NCBI GenBank assembly: GCA_934255105.1
Contig: CAKQNH010000247.1
Span: forward strand, 1-6,986
DNA length: 6,986 nucleotides
Reading direction: 5' to 3'
Origin: an uncultured Pirellulaceae bacterium
GTDB lineage: Bacteria; Planctomycetota; Planctomycetia; Pirellulales; Pirellulaceae
How positions within the stretch are numbered: position 1 is the first letter of the stretch; every line of letters begins with the position of its first letter. The position numbers and the translations under genes are program-made. Under the pieces are notes generated by a model, which saw only the letters and a list, made by a program, of their open reading frames with translations, did not search any database and had not been told where the DNA came from. Below are positions 1-6,871 of this stretch, piece by piece.

Positions 1-1657
1 GTTTAACTAAGTAATAATCCCCCAAGGCGTTGTATTCCTGCGGTTTGTAGCCCACTACAATGCGCGACGGTATGTGGCTTTGGCGCAACATGACCACCAT
101 TGCAGATGCAAAATATTGGCAATGCCCTTTGCGCACGTTGACCAAGAAATCCTCGATGGGGTCGATAGTCGCATCGATGGGTGGACGTAAATCGAGCGTG
201 TAGGAAAATCCACCGTCGGTGAAATGTCGCTCGATAAATTTGGCCAGCTCGTAAGGCCGATCCAAGTCGATGTGGGCCTGGCTGAGTATATTCTGGCGGT
301 ATTCATCACAGGTTCTGAAATGCGAAAATGCCCTGCTCATATTGTAAAGCGTTTGGGTTTCAGTCGCCGAGCCTCCGATAAGCGCTGGGATAATTGGTAA
401 CTGGACCCCACCGGCAAACGCGTTGGACCCAATTTCGTAGACCAACGATTTACTGCGTGGCAAACGCATCGGATCCAATTCATCCAGCACCATGTTCAGT
501 TTGTCGTATCGCAGCAGCCCAGGCGTGGTGCGCTCAGTGGCAAAGGCGGGGGGCAAGCTGTATAGAGTCGCCGCAAACCGATTGCGAATGTCGAATTCGA
601 CTTTTACCCGATCCCGATTGAGGTAGAACAATTCCTCACTCGACTGTGTTGCGGTCAGTGTGCGGTACGAGGGGGCTCCGCCAAAGATCCATTCGCCAGC
701 CATTGACCATGAGGCGCGCATTGACTTCCCATAGGTATCCATGACGCGTGCGCGAATGTAGGGCGAGTCTCGCAATACGTAATTCTTTTTGCTGTTCAGA
801 TTGCTCAAGCTGACGCGCATCACGGGTGTAGGGTCCGACAACAGTCGCCCAACGTGCCCAACGCTCAGCGTTCGCGGCAGCCCAACTCGACCTACTAGTC
901 CCAGAGCCGGTTCGAATTGCACTGCACCCGTCCGCGGCAGCAGATAAAAGAAAAAACCGGCAAAGACCATCGCGCCGATACCCAGCGGAATGGATTGTAA
1001 AAGCCGCCGCATGCCATAGTCCGACGGATTGTTCTCGAGCACAGGGCGCATGGTAACCACGTTTGGCTTTTGTTTTTCGCCAATCACCGACTTGACAAAC
1101 AATCGGTAGAGGATCTCCGCCAGCATCGGTATCGGCTCATCCAAATTGGGATTCATTTGCACGAGCGTGGCATAGCGCGAAAACAGATACAAGGCGGAGA
1201 CCCACAGCAACATGATGGGTGCCAGCAAGACGCCGAACCACAAATTGTCGTTGACCAGGGCCGCCACGATCATTTCCAGCAGCAGAAAAACTGCGATCTG
1301 TTCGTAGACGCGGAGGCTCTTGCGCTGCAGCAGCAGTATTGCTTCGGGGTAGACCAGCAGACCCGCGATCGCAGCTAGCTGACCACTCTCCGAAGGGACG
1401 GAAAATGCGCTGTAAAAGTAGCTTCCAATCGAGAAGATTGTGACAGCCAGCATGCCCACATAACTTCCCACGCGGCCCAATTCAAACCATTCCAGGCGAT
1501 CGACGAAAACATAGGCGACCGTAGCCACGCAGAAGATGAAGGCAGGCAGAAAATAGGAACCACTTCCGGTGGCGACCAACATGGCCGTCAGCCACGCGAT
1601 GAACGAAAAATGCAGCGTCAGCGAACAACGCAAATCCTTGAGTACTGTGGCAGTCAT
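1..1657 (-). CDS. Transglutaminase-like membrane protein of the TgpA/DUF3488 type, 3' end cut by the window
   Basis: The frame is open from the ATG at 1657 to the left edge (552 codons, no stop). The N-terminal part is strongly hydrophobic, with about six membrane segments near residues 13-31, 36-53, 64-84, 94-110, 119-135 and 139-160. A seventh lies near 223-241. A long soluble region follows. Near the edge stands the transglutaminase core signature GHCQYFASAMVVMLR, with the predicted catalytic cysteine at residue 513 (codon 119-121). The His and Asp that complete the triad normally follow within some tens of residues and would lie outside the window. This layout matches the TgpA family (DUF3488 plus transglutaminase core), whose members usually carry a further membrane segment and a DUF4129 tail, not visible here. 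The start overlaps the DUF58 stop as ATGA, with GGAG at 1669-1672, so translation is probably coupled. The family fold is well supported. Whether it crosslinks, hydrolyses or acts as a protease is unknown. Confidence 0.9.
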   Translation of the reverse strand, partial: MTATVLKDLRCSLTLHFSFIAWLTAMLVATGSGSYFLPAFIFCVATVAYVFVDRLEWFELGRVGSYVGMLAVTIFSIGSYFYSAFSVPSESGQLAAIAGLLVYPEAILLLQRKSLRVYEQIAVFLLLEMIVAALVNDNLWFGVLLAPIMLLWVSALYLFSRYATLVQMNPNLDEPIPMLAEILYRLFVKSVIGEKQKPNVVTMRPVLENNPSDYGMRRLLQSIPLGIGAMVFAGFFFYLLPRTGAVQFEPALGLVGRVGLPRTLSVGHVGRLLSDPTPVMRVSLSNLNSKKNYVLRDSPYIRARVMDTYGKSMRASWSMAGEWIFGGAPSYRTLTATQSSEELFYLNRDRVKVEFDIRNRFAATLYSLPPAFATERTTPGLLRYDKLNMVLDELDPMRLPRSKSLVYEIGSNAFAGGVQLPIIPALIGGSATETQTLYNMSRAFSHFRTCDEYRQNILSQAHIDLDRPYELAKFIERHFTDGGFSYTLDLRPPIDATIDPIEDFLVNVRKGHCQYFASAMVVMLRQSHIPSRIVVGYKPQEYNALGDYYLVK

Positions 1658-2925
1658 ACTACGTAGGGCTCCAAATCACCTTGCTTGGCGTTGAGCCAAT
1701 TGATCTGCAGTCGCGTCAACAAGCGACTAGCCGTCTGTCCGCGCAGATGCTCCCGGAGCCACTCGGATTGATCGCTGCGCGTGCTGATGACCAACAGGCA
1801 GGGATTGCTCAGCAGGGGAGCGGTGAGCCCCTGCAGGGCCGCTACTAGGTCTGGTTGCGCACTGGGTTCGATGATAGCCAGTCGGCGCAGCAAATTTTCC
1901 ACCAGCACACCCCCCTGTACATTGGGCAGCATGAAACTCTCGCTCGCTGCAACGCCAATTGCCAAGCGTTCCGCCCCGCGGCGAATTGTGGCATTCGCTA
2001 AGCTAGCTAAGAACGAAATAGCCAGTTCAACGTGTTCACTAGGGCCGTTGCGTCGTTGGGGTTGACCATGCAAATCCAGCAAGATACACACGCGTTGGCG
2101 GTGGCGGCGTTCAAACTGGCGCACCGACAGCTCTCCCTGGCGAGCAGTGGTGCGCCAGTGGATCCAGCGTTTGGAATCTCCGGTCGACCACGGCCGCAGC
2201 CCGTAGAAATCCCCCTCTTGCAAACCCACGGTTCGCGCTGCTTGAGCACTCCCCTGCTGTTCCTGTTGAAACAAGGAGCGCACGCCAGGTGAGAGTTGAA
2301 CCAACTTGGGAAAAACCGTGAACTGAACCTGATTGGACAGCGTCCGCGAACTGCGACCGAGCGTAAGAGGAAAACGCGTCGATAGTGTAGTGGGGCCAAT
2401 GCGGTAGCGGCCACGCTGGTGGAAGGTCAACTGATAACCAGTTGAACTGGCCCCCTTGGCAGCGACTTCGTCGACCACCGCTGTCCCTTTCTCACTCAGT
2501 TTTTCCACGTTCGGCAACAATTTGTGCAATGGGTCCTCGACCAATACCAGCCACGCCGCCAACCAACGTTTGGGATTAGCTACGCGCACTTCGACGTGGG
2601 TCTCGGTCCCAACAAATGCACTCCGCGGCAAAAATCGCTTTGCGGTCAGTCCAATCAATGAACGAGTATTGAAACGCCACTGCAAAAGCATGAGTCCAAC
2701 CATGGAGCCAGCCAACAGAACCAGCAGATTGATATCGCGCAGCAGTGCGCCCAAGAAGATAAACAACAGGACGCCAGTGAAATGCACACCCTCGCGCGTC
2801 AGGCGAAAACGAACTTGTGACAACGCTCGCGCGCGATCTCGCGCACGTTTGGTTCGCCAGCGTTGCCACAGTCCCTGGAATGCAGTGGTGGAAGAACTGG
2901 CATCGGTCGTGTGAATCGTCTCCAT
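1654..2925 (-). CDS. DUF58 domain protein, membrane-anchored partner of the MoxR ATPase
   Basis: This is a 423-residue protein when started at the ATG at 2925. A basic N-terminal stretch (residues about 21-45) precedes two membrane segments (about 49-61 and 65-82). A beta-rich region follows, then the DUF58 signature at about 235-273: LRPWSTGDSKRWIHW, then LSVRQFE. In family terms this is the R-x(4)-GD-x(2)-R-x-I-x-W block. The C-terminal third resembles a von Willebrand A fold, but its metal site reads DLHGQ (Asp284) instead of DxSxS. DUF58 proteins are typically encoded beside MoxR ATPases and transglutaminase-like membrane proteins, exactly as here, and are thought to work with them at the membrane. 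Their molecular role is unresolved. An in-frame TTG lies one codon upstream (2926-2928). I prefer the ATG because GGAG at 2932-2935 sits six bases before it. The gene ends in an ATGA overlap with the next gene. Confidence 0.93.
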   Translation of the reverse strand: METIHTTDASSSTTAFQGLWQRWRTKRARDRARALSQVRFRLTREGVHFTGVLLFIFLGALLRDINLLVLLAGSMVGLMLLQWRFNTRSLIGLTAKRFLPRSAFVGTETHVEVRVANPKRWLAAWLVLVEDPLHKLLPNVEKLSEKGTAVVDEVAAKGASSTGYQLTFHQRGRYRIGPTTLSTRFPLTLGRSSRTLSNQVQFTVFPKLVQLSPGVRSLFQQEQQGSAQAARTVGLQEGDFYGLRPWSTGDSKRWIHWRTTARQGELSVRQFERRHRQRVCILLDLHGQPQRRNGPSEHVELAISFLASLANATIRRGAERLAIGVAASESFMLPNVQGGVLVENLLRRLAIIEPSAQPDLVAALQGLTAPLLSNPCLLVISTRSDQSEWLREHLRGQTASRLLTRLQINWLNAKQGDLEPYVV

Positions 2926-2931
2926 CAATGG

Positions 2932-2938
2932 CTCCGCC
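2932..2938 (-). promoter_or_regulatory. Ribosome binding site of the DUF58 gene
   Basis: On the minus strand the sequence reads GGCGGAG, followed by CCATTG and the ATG at 2925. The GGAG core lies six bases from the ATG but only three from the alternative TTG, so it favours the ATG. It sits in the short gap after the MoxR stop codon (TAG, 2943-2945), consistent with translation from a shared operon transcript. Confidence 0.6.
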
Positions 2939-2942
2939 GATG

Positions 2943-3890
2943 CTAGACCGGTACTGCGATATTGCTCAACAAACGACGAATGATTTCTTCGGCGGCCGAA
3001 CGCTCAGCCCCCGGCAACATGCCGCGCGACACCACGCGATGCGCCAGCACGGGTATCGCCAAACGCTTGATATCATCGGGGATCACATGCTGGCGGTTTT
3101 CCACCAGCGCCAGTGCCTGTGAAGCATGGTAGTAGGCCAGCGCACCACGCGTACTAACTCCCACCTGCAACGCATCGCTGTTGCGGGTGGCATGCACGAT
3201 ATCGAGCAAATATTCGACCAACGAATCTTCAAACTGGACTTGGCGCGCCAATTGCTGAAGCTCGATCACACGCTCGGATGAAAGCACGGGCTGCAATTGG
3301 TCAACGGGCTCTCCCACTCGGTGCGATTTGAGCAGTTTGCGCTCGTTTTCCCGCTGTGGATAACCGACCGAAACACGCAGCAAAAATCGATCGAGCTGGC
3401 TCTCGGGTAACAGATAGGTACCTTCGAATTCGAATGGATTCTGCGTGGCCATGACCAACAGCGGCTTGGGCAAACGATGCGTTTCACCATCCACGCTGAC
3501 CTGCCCCTCTCCCATCGCTTCCAAAAGCGCGCTTTGCGTACGTGGCGGCGCACGATTGACCTCGTCGGCTAAAACGACATTGGCAAAGATCGGCCCAGGG
3601 TTGAAGGTGAATTGCCCGCTGGAAGAATTGTAAATACTGCTTCCCGTAATGTCGCTGGGAAGCAAGTCGGGAGTGAATTGCAGGCGTGAAAAGCGACCTG
3701 CTAGACTCTTAGCAACCGCCTTGGCAATCAAAGTTTTGCCAACTCCTGGAACGTCCTCTAGCAACACATGTTCACCGGCCAAGAGCGCGGCCACCACTAA
3801 CTTGACCACTTCAGACTTCCCCAGCACGGCTGTCTCAATGTTCGCCCGCAGTCTGGCAATATCCTGTACATTCTGTGCTTCTTGGGTCAT
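2943..3890 (-). CDS. MoxR-family AAA+ ATPase
   Basis: This is a complete 315-residue protein, the usual length for the family. It has a Walker A motif EDVPGVGKT (residues 45-53, Lys52), a Walker B motif VVLADEVNRAPP (105-116, Asp109-Glu110), a sensor 1 ATQNP (148-152), an arginine-finger region ESQLDRFLLR (163-172) and a sensor 2 region GVSTRGAL (244-251, Arg248). The C-terminal lid helices complete the fold. MoxR ATPases are hexameric chaperone-like machines that use ATP to activate or assemble partner proteins, commonly ones with VWA or DUF58 domains encoded next door. No membrane segment or signal peptide is visible, so it should be cytoplasmic, acting at the membrane face. The start is well fixed: an in-frame TGA lies at 3897-3899, only two codons upstream. 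It is the first gene of the three-gene minus-strand operon. The ribosome binding site is weak (GAGA a few bases upstream). Confidence 0.96.
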   Translation of the reverse strand: MTQEAQNVQDIARLRANIETAVLGKSEVVKLVVAALLAGEHVLLEDVPGVGKTLIAKAVAKSLAGRFSRLQFTPDLLPSDITGSSIYNSSSGQFTFNPGPIFANVVLADEVNRAPPRTQSALLEAMGEGQVSVDGETHRLPKPLLVMATQNPFEFEGTYLLPESQLDRFLLRVSVGYPQRENERKLLKSHRVGEPVDQLQPVLSSERVIELQQLARQVQFEDSLVEYLLDIVHATRNSDALQVGVSTRGALAYYHASQALALVENRQHVIPDDIKRLAIPVLAHRVVSRGMLPGAERSAAEEIIRRLLSNIAVPV

Positions 3891-4166
3891 AGCGTCTCAG
3901 TAAACCAGTAGTGAAAGCTTAGCCAGTGATCGAACTCTGGCCCCGGACTCATGGTCTGTATTCCTATCTGGTTATACACTTATTGGTGGGCTTAGAACAC
4001 TCACCTTCTCATTTCTAAACTGGTCTCGTAGTCTGAGCGCTGGCGGGTACGCCAGCAAGCTTTGGTGGTACGGTTGCCCTTACAGGCCATCGAAATGCCA
4101 TGCTCTGGCTCCTACTGCTTCACTGTCTTAGCAGCCAACTATCCCCTCTGTTGTTTTGGACAAATC
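3891..4166. other. Divergent intergenic region between the MoxR operon and the propeller gene
   Basis: These 276 bases separate two genes pointing away from each other, so promoters for both should lie here. On the minus strand TATAAC at 3971-3976 is a fair -10 match about 80 bases before the MoxR start, but no convincing -35 box accompanies it. On the plus strand I find no good sigma-70-type pair. An open frame continues upstream of the propeller ATG to a TTG at 4062. Its translation is cysteine-rich and unlike the family, so I treat it as leader and not coding sequence. A GC-rich hairpin at 4039-4056 is listed separately. Confidence 0.5.
4039..4056. other. Perfect 7-bp GC-rich hairpin upstream of the propeller gene
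   Basis: The sequence GCTGGCG-GGTA-CGCCAGC forms a perfect seven-pair stem with a four-base loop. It lies about 110 bases before the preferred ATG (4167) of the beta-propeller gene. There is no run of T on either side, so it does not look like an intrinsic terminator. It could be an operator palindrome or a leader hairpin, or it may be chance. Confidence 0.4.
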
Positions 4167-5858
4167 ATGCCCCAATCGCAACTGCCACAATCTGGACCCG
4201 CCACGCGGCGATCACGAGTCATCAATGGGCTGCTGTGGGCCATCGTCCCCCTGGGGCTGATGGCCATCGCGGTCGTCCGCTCGTCGGCCCACGCGTTCGA
4301 TTTCGCTGTCGGTAACGTGTTGACCGGTCTGCTAGTACTGACAATTTGGCTGGCGCTGATATTTGCACTGGCGCGCTCGACTATGCCCCGATTGTGGTGG
4401 AAAGGGCTGTTGCTGATTCCGCTGGGGCTGCTGCTGATTTTCTTAACCGTCTATAAATTCCAACGCTTCAATGGAGAATTGATCCCGCAATTCACTCCGC
4501 GATGGACTGCTGCGAACGATGCTCGACCCCTCGGCGCTCACAGGGCAGAAAACCCCGACTCACGCACAGACGCTGCCGCTCACGCAGTCGACGCGCCTGT
4601 AGCCAGCATCGCGCCGCAAATCGCTCCGCAAATGCTTGCCCCACGCGAGACCGACTTTCCGCAATACCTGGGGCCAGGTCGCGATGCTACTATCCACCAA
4701 GTCTCGCTCGATCCCAATTGGGACGCATCGCCGCCGCACATCGCTTGGAAGCAAAGCATCGGGGCAGGCTGGTCTGGCTTTGCTATTCAGGGAGACGTAG
4801 GCGTCACTATGGAACAGCATGGCCAACAAGAATGGGTCTCGGCCTACAGTGTGCTCGACGGGTCGCTTCTGTGGAATAGGCCCATTGACGCGAAGCACAG
4901 CAACATGCTGGGAGGGGTGGGGCCGCGCAGCACTCCTACCATTGCGGACTCCCGCGTCTACGCATGTTCCGCAGTCAGCCGGCTGAGCTGCCTGGATTTG
5001 GCAACTGGTCAGGAAATTTGGGGACAGGAATTATTGGAATTGGCGAACACGAACCAATCCGCATTCGAAGGGGAAGTCAGTTGGGGGCGCAGCGCGTCGC
5101 CTTTACTCGTGGGTGACTTGGTGGTCATTCCCCTGGGAGGGATCGGCGCCACCAAGCGAACGCTGATCGCCTTTGATCGCAACACCGGCCAGGAGCGTTG
5201 GCGCGGGGGCTCGGACCAGATCAGCTACGCTTCGCCCGCGCTCGCCGAGTTGTCGGGTCAGCAGCAAATCCTGTTGGTCAGCGAAAAGCGCGTAGCCGGA
5301 TATGGCGTGGAATCGGGCCGCGAACTTTGGTCCAGCCCTTGGCCGGGCAGCAGCAGCAGTTCAGCCACCGCCTCGCAACCGGTGGTCGTCGACGCAACGC
5401 ACGTCTTGCTCACCAAGGGATACGGCGAAGGATGTCGCTTATTGCAAACGACGTTCTCCGACAGTACTTGGTCCGTGGATGTGCTGTGGAGCAATTCGGC
5501 CGGGCTGCGCACCAAGTTTACCAACAGTGTCGTCAGGGATGGCTACGCCTATGGCTTGAGCGATGGCATCCTGGAGTGTGTGCGGCTGAGCGATGGCCGG
5601 CGACAGTGGAAAAAGGGCCGCTATCAACATGGACAAGTGCTGCTGGTGGGAGGCCATCTGCTGATCACCACCGAGCGTGGAGAGCTGGTGCTGGTCGAGG
5701 CTAGACCGGAAAAGATGACCGAAGTGGCCAAGCTCCCCGTGCTCGGTGACGTGAGCTGGAACACCGCCGCGCTCTCAGGCAATCGTCTCCTGATGCGCAA
5801 TTCCGATGAAGCTGCTTGTGTCCTACTTCCATTACTGGTCCATGAACCCGAGAATTAA
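4167..5858 (+). CDS. Membrane-anchored PQQ-like beta-propeller repeat protein
   Basis: This is a 563-residue protein when started at the ATG at 4167. A basic N-terminus (RRSR, about 14-17) is followed by three membrane segments near 19-38, 49-70 and 78-96. Next come an Ala/Pro/Arg-rich linker (about 110-160) and a propeller domain to the C-terminus. The propeller opens with DFPQYLGPGRDATI, a wording typical of planctomycete PQQ-like proteins (a QFxGPxRD-type opening). Blade motifs of the form D-x-x-(T/S)-G-x-x-x-W recur: LDGSLLW (230-236), DLATGQEIW (277-285), DRNTGQERW (337-345) and the degenerate VESGRELW (381-388) and LSDGRRQW (474-481). These blades are shared by BamB and quinone dehydrogenases. 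No catalytic dehydrogenase motif stands out, so a binding or scaffold role is as likely as an enzymatic one. The positive-inside rule puts the propeller in the periplasm. The ATG has a weak GGA six bases upstream. Longer starts (TTG 4062, ATG 4095) are less likely. Confidence 0.85.
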   Translation: MPQSQLPQSGPATRRSRVINGLLWAIVPLGLMAIAVVRSSAHAFDFAVGNVLTGLLVLTIWLALIFALARSTMPRLWWKGLLLIPLGLLLIFLTVYKFQRFNGELIPQFTPRWTAANDARPLGAHRAENPDSRTDAAAHAVDAPVASIAPQIAPQMLAPRETDFPQYLGPGRDATIHQVSLDPNWDASPPHIAWKQSIGAGWSGFAIQGDVGVTMEQHGQQEWVSAYSVLDGSLLWNRPIDAKHSNMLGGVGPRSTPTIADSRVYACSAVSRLSCLDLATGQEIWGQELLELANTNQSAFEGEVSWGRSASPLLVGDLVVIPLGGIGATKRTLIAFDRNTGQERWRGGSDQISYASPALAELSGQQQILLVSEKRVAGYGVESGRELWSSPWPGSSSSSATASQPVVVDATHVLLTKGYGEGCRLLQTTFSDSTWSVDVLWSNSAGLRTKFTNSVVRDGYAYGLSDGILECVRLSDGRRQWKKGRYQHGQVLLVGGHLLITTERGELVLVEARPEKMTEVAKLPVLGDVSWNTAALSGNRLLMRNSDEAACVLLPLLVHEPEN

Positions 5859-5862
5859 GCGG

Positions 5863-5990
5863 CCATAGTCGCTGATCGCTCCGCCGATCAGATGCAATAG
5901 TCGCTGATCGCTCCGCCGATCAGATGCCATAGTCGCTGATCGCTCCGCCGATCAGATGCCATAGTCGCCGATCGCTCCGCCGATCAGATG
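5863..5990. repeat. Four tandem copies of a 32-bp palindromic repeat
   Basis: Four head-to-tail units of exactly 32 bases occupy 5863-5894, 5895-5926, 5927-5958 and 5959-5990, without spacers. Units 1 and 3 are identical. Unit 2 differs by one base (CA for CC at its start) and unit 4 by one base (CGCCGATCG for CGCTGATCG). Each unit contains a hairpin, CTGATCG-CTCCGC-CGATCAG, with a seven-pair stem and six-base loop. The array starts four bases after the stop codon of the propeller gene. No T-run follows, so termination by the standard intrinsic mechanism is not evident, although stacked hairpins could still stabilise the 3' end of the transcript. It resembles the REP class of intergenic palindromes. 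Confidence 0.95.
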
Positions 5991-6009
5991 CTAACTTCTC
6001 AAAAATACT

Positions 6010-6037
6010 TTGACGCTACCCATGCATCATTCATAAA
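6010..6037 (+). promoter_or_regulatory. Candidate sigma-70-type promoter for the deacetylase gene
   Basis: TTGACG at 6010-6015 matches five of six bases of the -35 consensus. CATAAA at 6032-6037, after a 16-base spacer, matches four of six of the -10 consensus. The site lies in the only non-repeat stretch between the tandem array and the inverted copy, in the right orientation and about 85 bases before the ATG at 6124. Transcription from here would place the inverted repeat copy in the 5' leader. The match is modest and planctomycete promoters are poorly defined, so this is a suggestion. Confidence 0.35.
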
Positions 6038-6038
6038 C

Positions 6039-6068
6039 GGCAATGATCGGCGGAGCGATCAGCGACTA
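6039..6068. repeat. Inverted fifth copy of the 32-bp repeat
   Basis: Positions 6045-6068 are an exact reverse complement of 24 bases of the unit found in the tandem array (for example 5930-5953). The similarity continues less exactly leftward to about 6039. Internally it can still form a hairpin, TGATCG-GCGGAG-CGATCA (6044-6061). It lies about 55 bases before the deacetylase start, probably in its 5' leader. Confidence 0.9.
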
Positions 6069-6123
6069 GCTTGCGAACGCCTACGAAAAAGCAAACCCAC
6101 CACAGAATTGAAAGCTGAAGCCA

Positions 6124-6849
6124 ATGCCTGAGACAATCGCACATACCAAGCCTCTGGACGTCTTGGATATGCTGGTGGTGGCACCACACCCGGACGACGC
6201 TGAACTGGGCATGGGGGGAGCGATCGCCAAGATGATCGCGCTCGGCTGGCGCGTGGGGGTGCTCGACCTGACCAGCGGCGAACCGACCCCTTACGGTAGC
6301 CTTGAGACGCGAGCGGCTGAGACGCTGGCCGCCAGCCGGAAACTGGGTTTGACCTGGCGGGAGAACCTGGGCTTGCGCAATCGCTTTCTGGAACCAACGC
6401 TCGAGGCGCGTGGGAAGCTGGCAAACGTCATTCGCCGCGTGCGCCCCAAGTGGCTGTTCGCCCCATACTGGGAGGATGCGCATCCGGACCACATCGCGGC
6501 GACCGAGTTGATTGAAGCGGCGCGGTTTTGGGCCAAATTGACCAAGAGCGACTTAGAGGGAGAACCCTATCATCCACAACGCGTGTTCCACTATTACTGC
6601 GTCCACCTCAAGCATGTTGCCCAGCCCGCGTTTGTGCTCGACATTACGGAGCAGTGGGAGAACAAGGCCGCCTCGATCGCGTGCTTCGCTAGCCAGTTTA
6701 CGATAGGCCGCGAGCACATATCCCCTTCGCTCATCGAACGCGTGCGCGACGAGGCAGCCTACTGGGGAAAGATGATCGGCACCCGCTACGGCGAACCCTT
6801 CAACTGTCGCGAACCCATCGCCCTGCAGGACCTGACTCGTTTAATTTAG
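6124..6849 (+). CDS. bshB1: BshB1-like PIG-L/LmbE family zinc deacetylase
   Basis: This is a complete 241-residue protein of normal length for the BshB1 group. The PIG-L signature [15 protein letters not shown] (residues 18-32) supplies the predicted zinc ligands His22 and Asp25 and the general base Asp24. The second motif EDAHPDH (117-123) supplies zinc ligand His123 and the catalytic His120. Further family features are the VLDLTSGE strand-loop (46-53), [12 protein letters not shown] (80-91), a VFHYY strand (154-158) and the C-terminal [14 protein letters not shown] (219-232). In Bacillus, BshB1 deacetylates GlcNAc-malate in bacillithiol synthesis. Related enzymes deacetylate other GlcNAc conjugates. 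No bshA or bshC is visible here, and bacillithiol is not established in planctomycetes to my knowledge, so the substrate is open and the symbol marks homology only. The start is fixed by an in-frame TGA at 6109-6111. The ribosome binding site is weak (GAAG at 6117-6120). The gene stands alone between two repeat arrays. Confidence 0.92.
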   Translation: MPETIAHTKPLDVLDMLVVAPHPDDAELGMGGAIAKMIALGWRVGVLDLTSGEPTPYGSLETRAAETLAASRKLGLTWRENLGLRNRFLEPTLEARGKLANVIRRVRPKWLFAPYWEDAHPDHIAATELIEAARFWAKLTKSDLEGEPYHPQRVFHYYCVHLKHVAQPAFVLDITEQWENKAASIACFASQFTIGREHISPSLIERVRDEAAYWGKMIGTRYGEPFNCREPIALQDLTRLI

Positions 6850-6871
6850 CGCGCACTTTGTCGCAATTGAA

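Noticed and set aside
394..621. Small plus-strand open frame
   Set aside because: It is antisense to the continuous transglutaminase frame and has no supporting features.
2456..2914. Open frame of 152 codons on the plus strand
   Set aside because: It lies entirely antisense to the well-supported DUF58 gene and its translation shows no recognisable domain.
3971..3976. TATAAC on the minus strand as the -10 box of the MoxR operon
   Set aside because: No acceptable -35 element is found at 16 to 18 bases, so it is mentioned in the intergenic entry but not called as a promoter.
4062..4166. Longer propeller protein starting at TTG 4062 or ATG 4095
   Set aside because: The added residues are cysteine-rich and unlike a cytoplasmic N-terminus. 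No ribosome binding site supports the TTG, and the ATG at 4167 leads directly into a basic stretch and the first membrane segment.
5198..5704. Open frame of 168 codons on the plus strand
   Set aside because: It is an out-of-frame shadow inside the propeller gene, rich in Arg and Gly as expected for frame-shifted GC-rich coding sequence.
5863..5990. Possible CRISPR array because of regularly repeated 32-bp palindromic units
   Set aside because: The units abut directly with no unique spacers, and no cas genes are in the window. The same applies to the 35-bp repeats at 6872-6986.
5863..5990. Repeat hairpins as an intrinsic terminator of the propeller gene
   Set aside because: None of the stems is followed by a T-run on the plus strand, so the standard terminator form is not met.
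6031..6492. Open frame of 153 codons on the minus strand
   Set aside because: It is antisense to the deacetylase gene and runs through the inverted repeat copy, and its translation matches no family I know.
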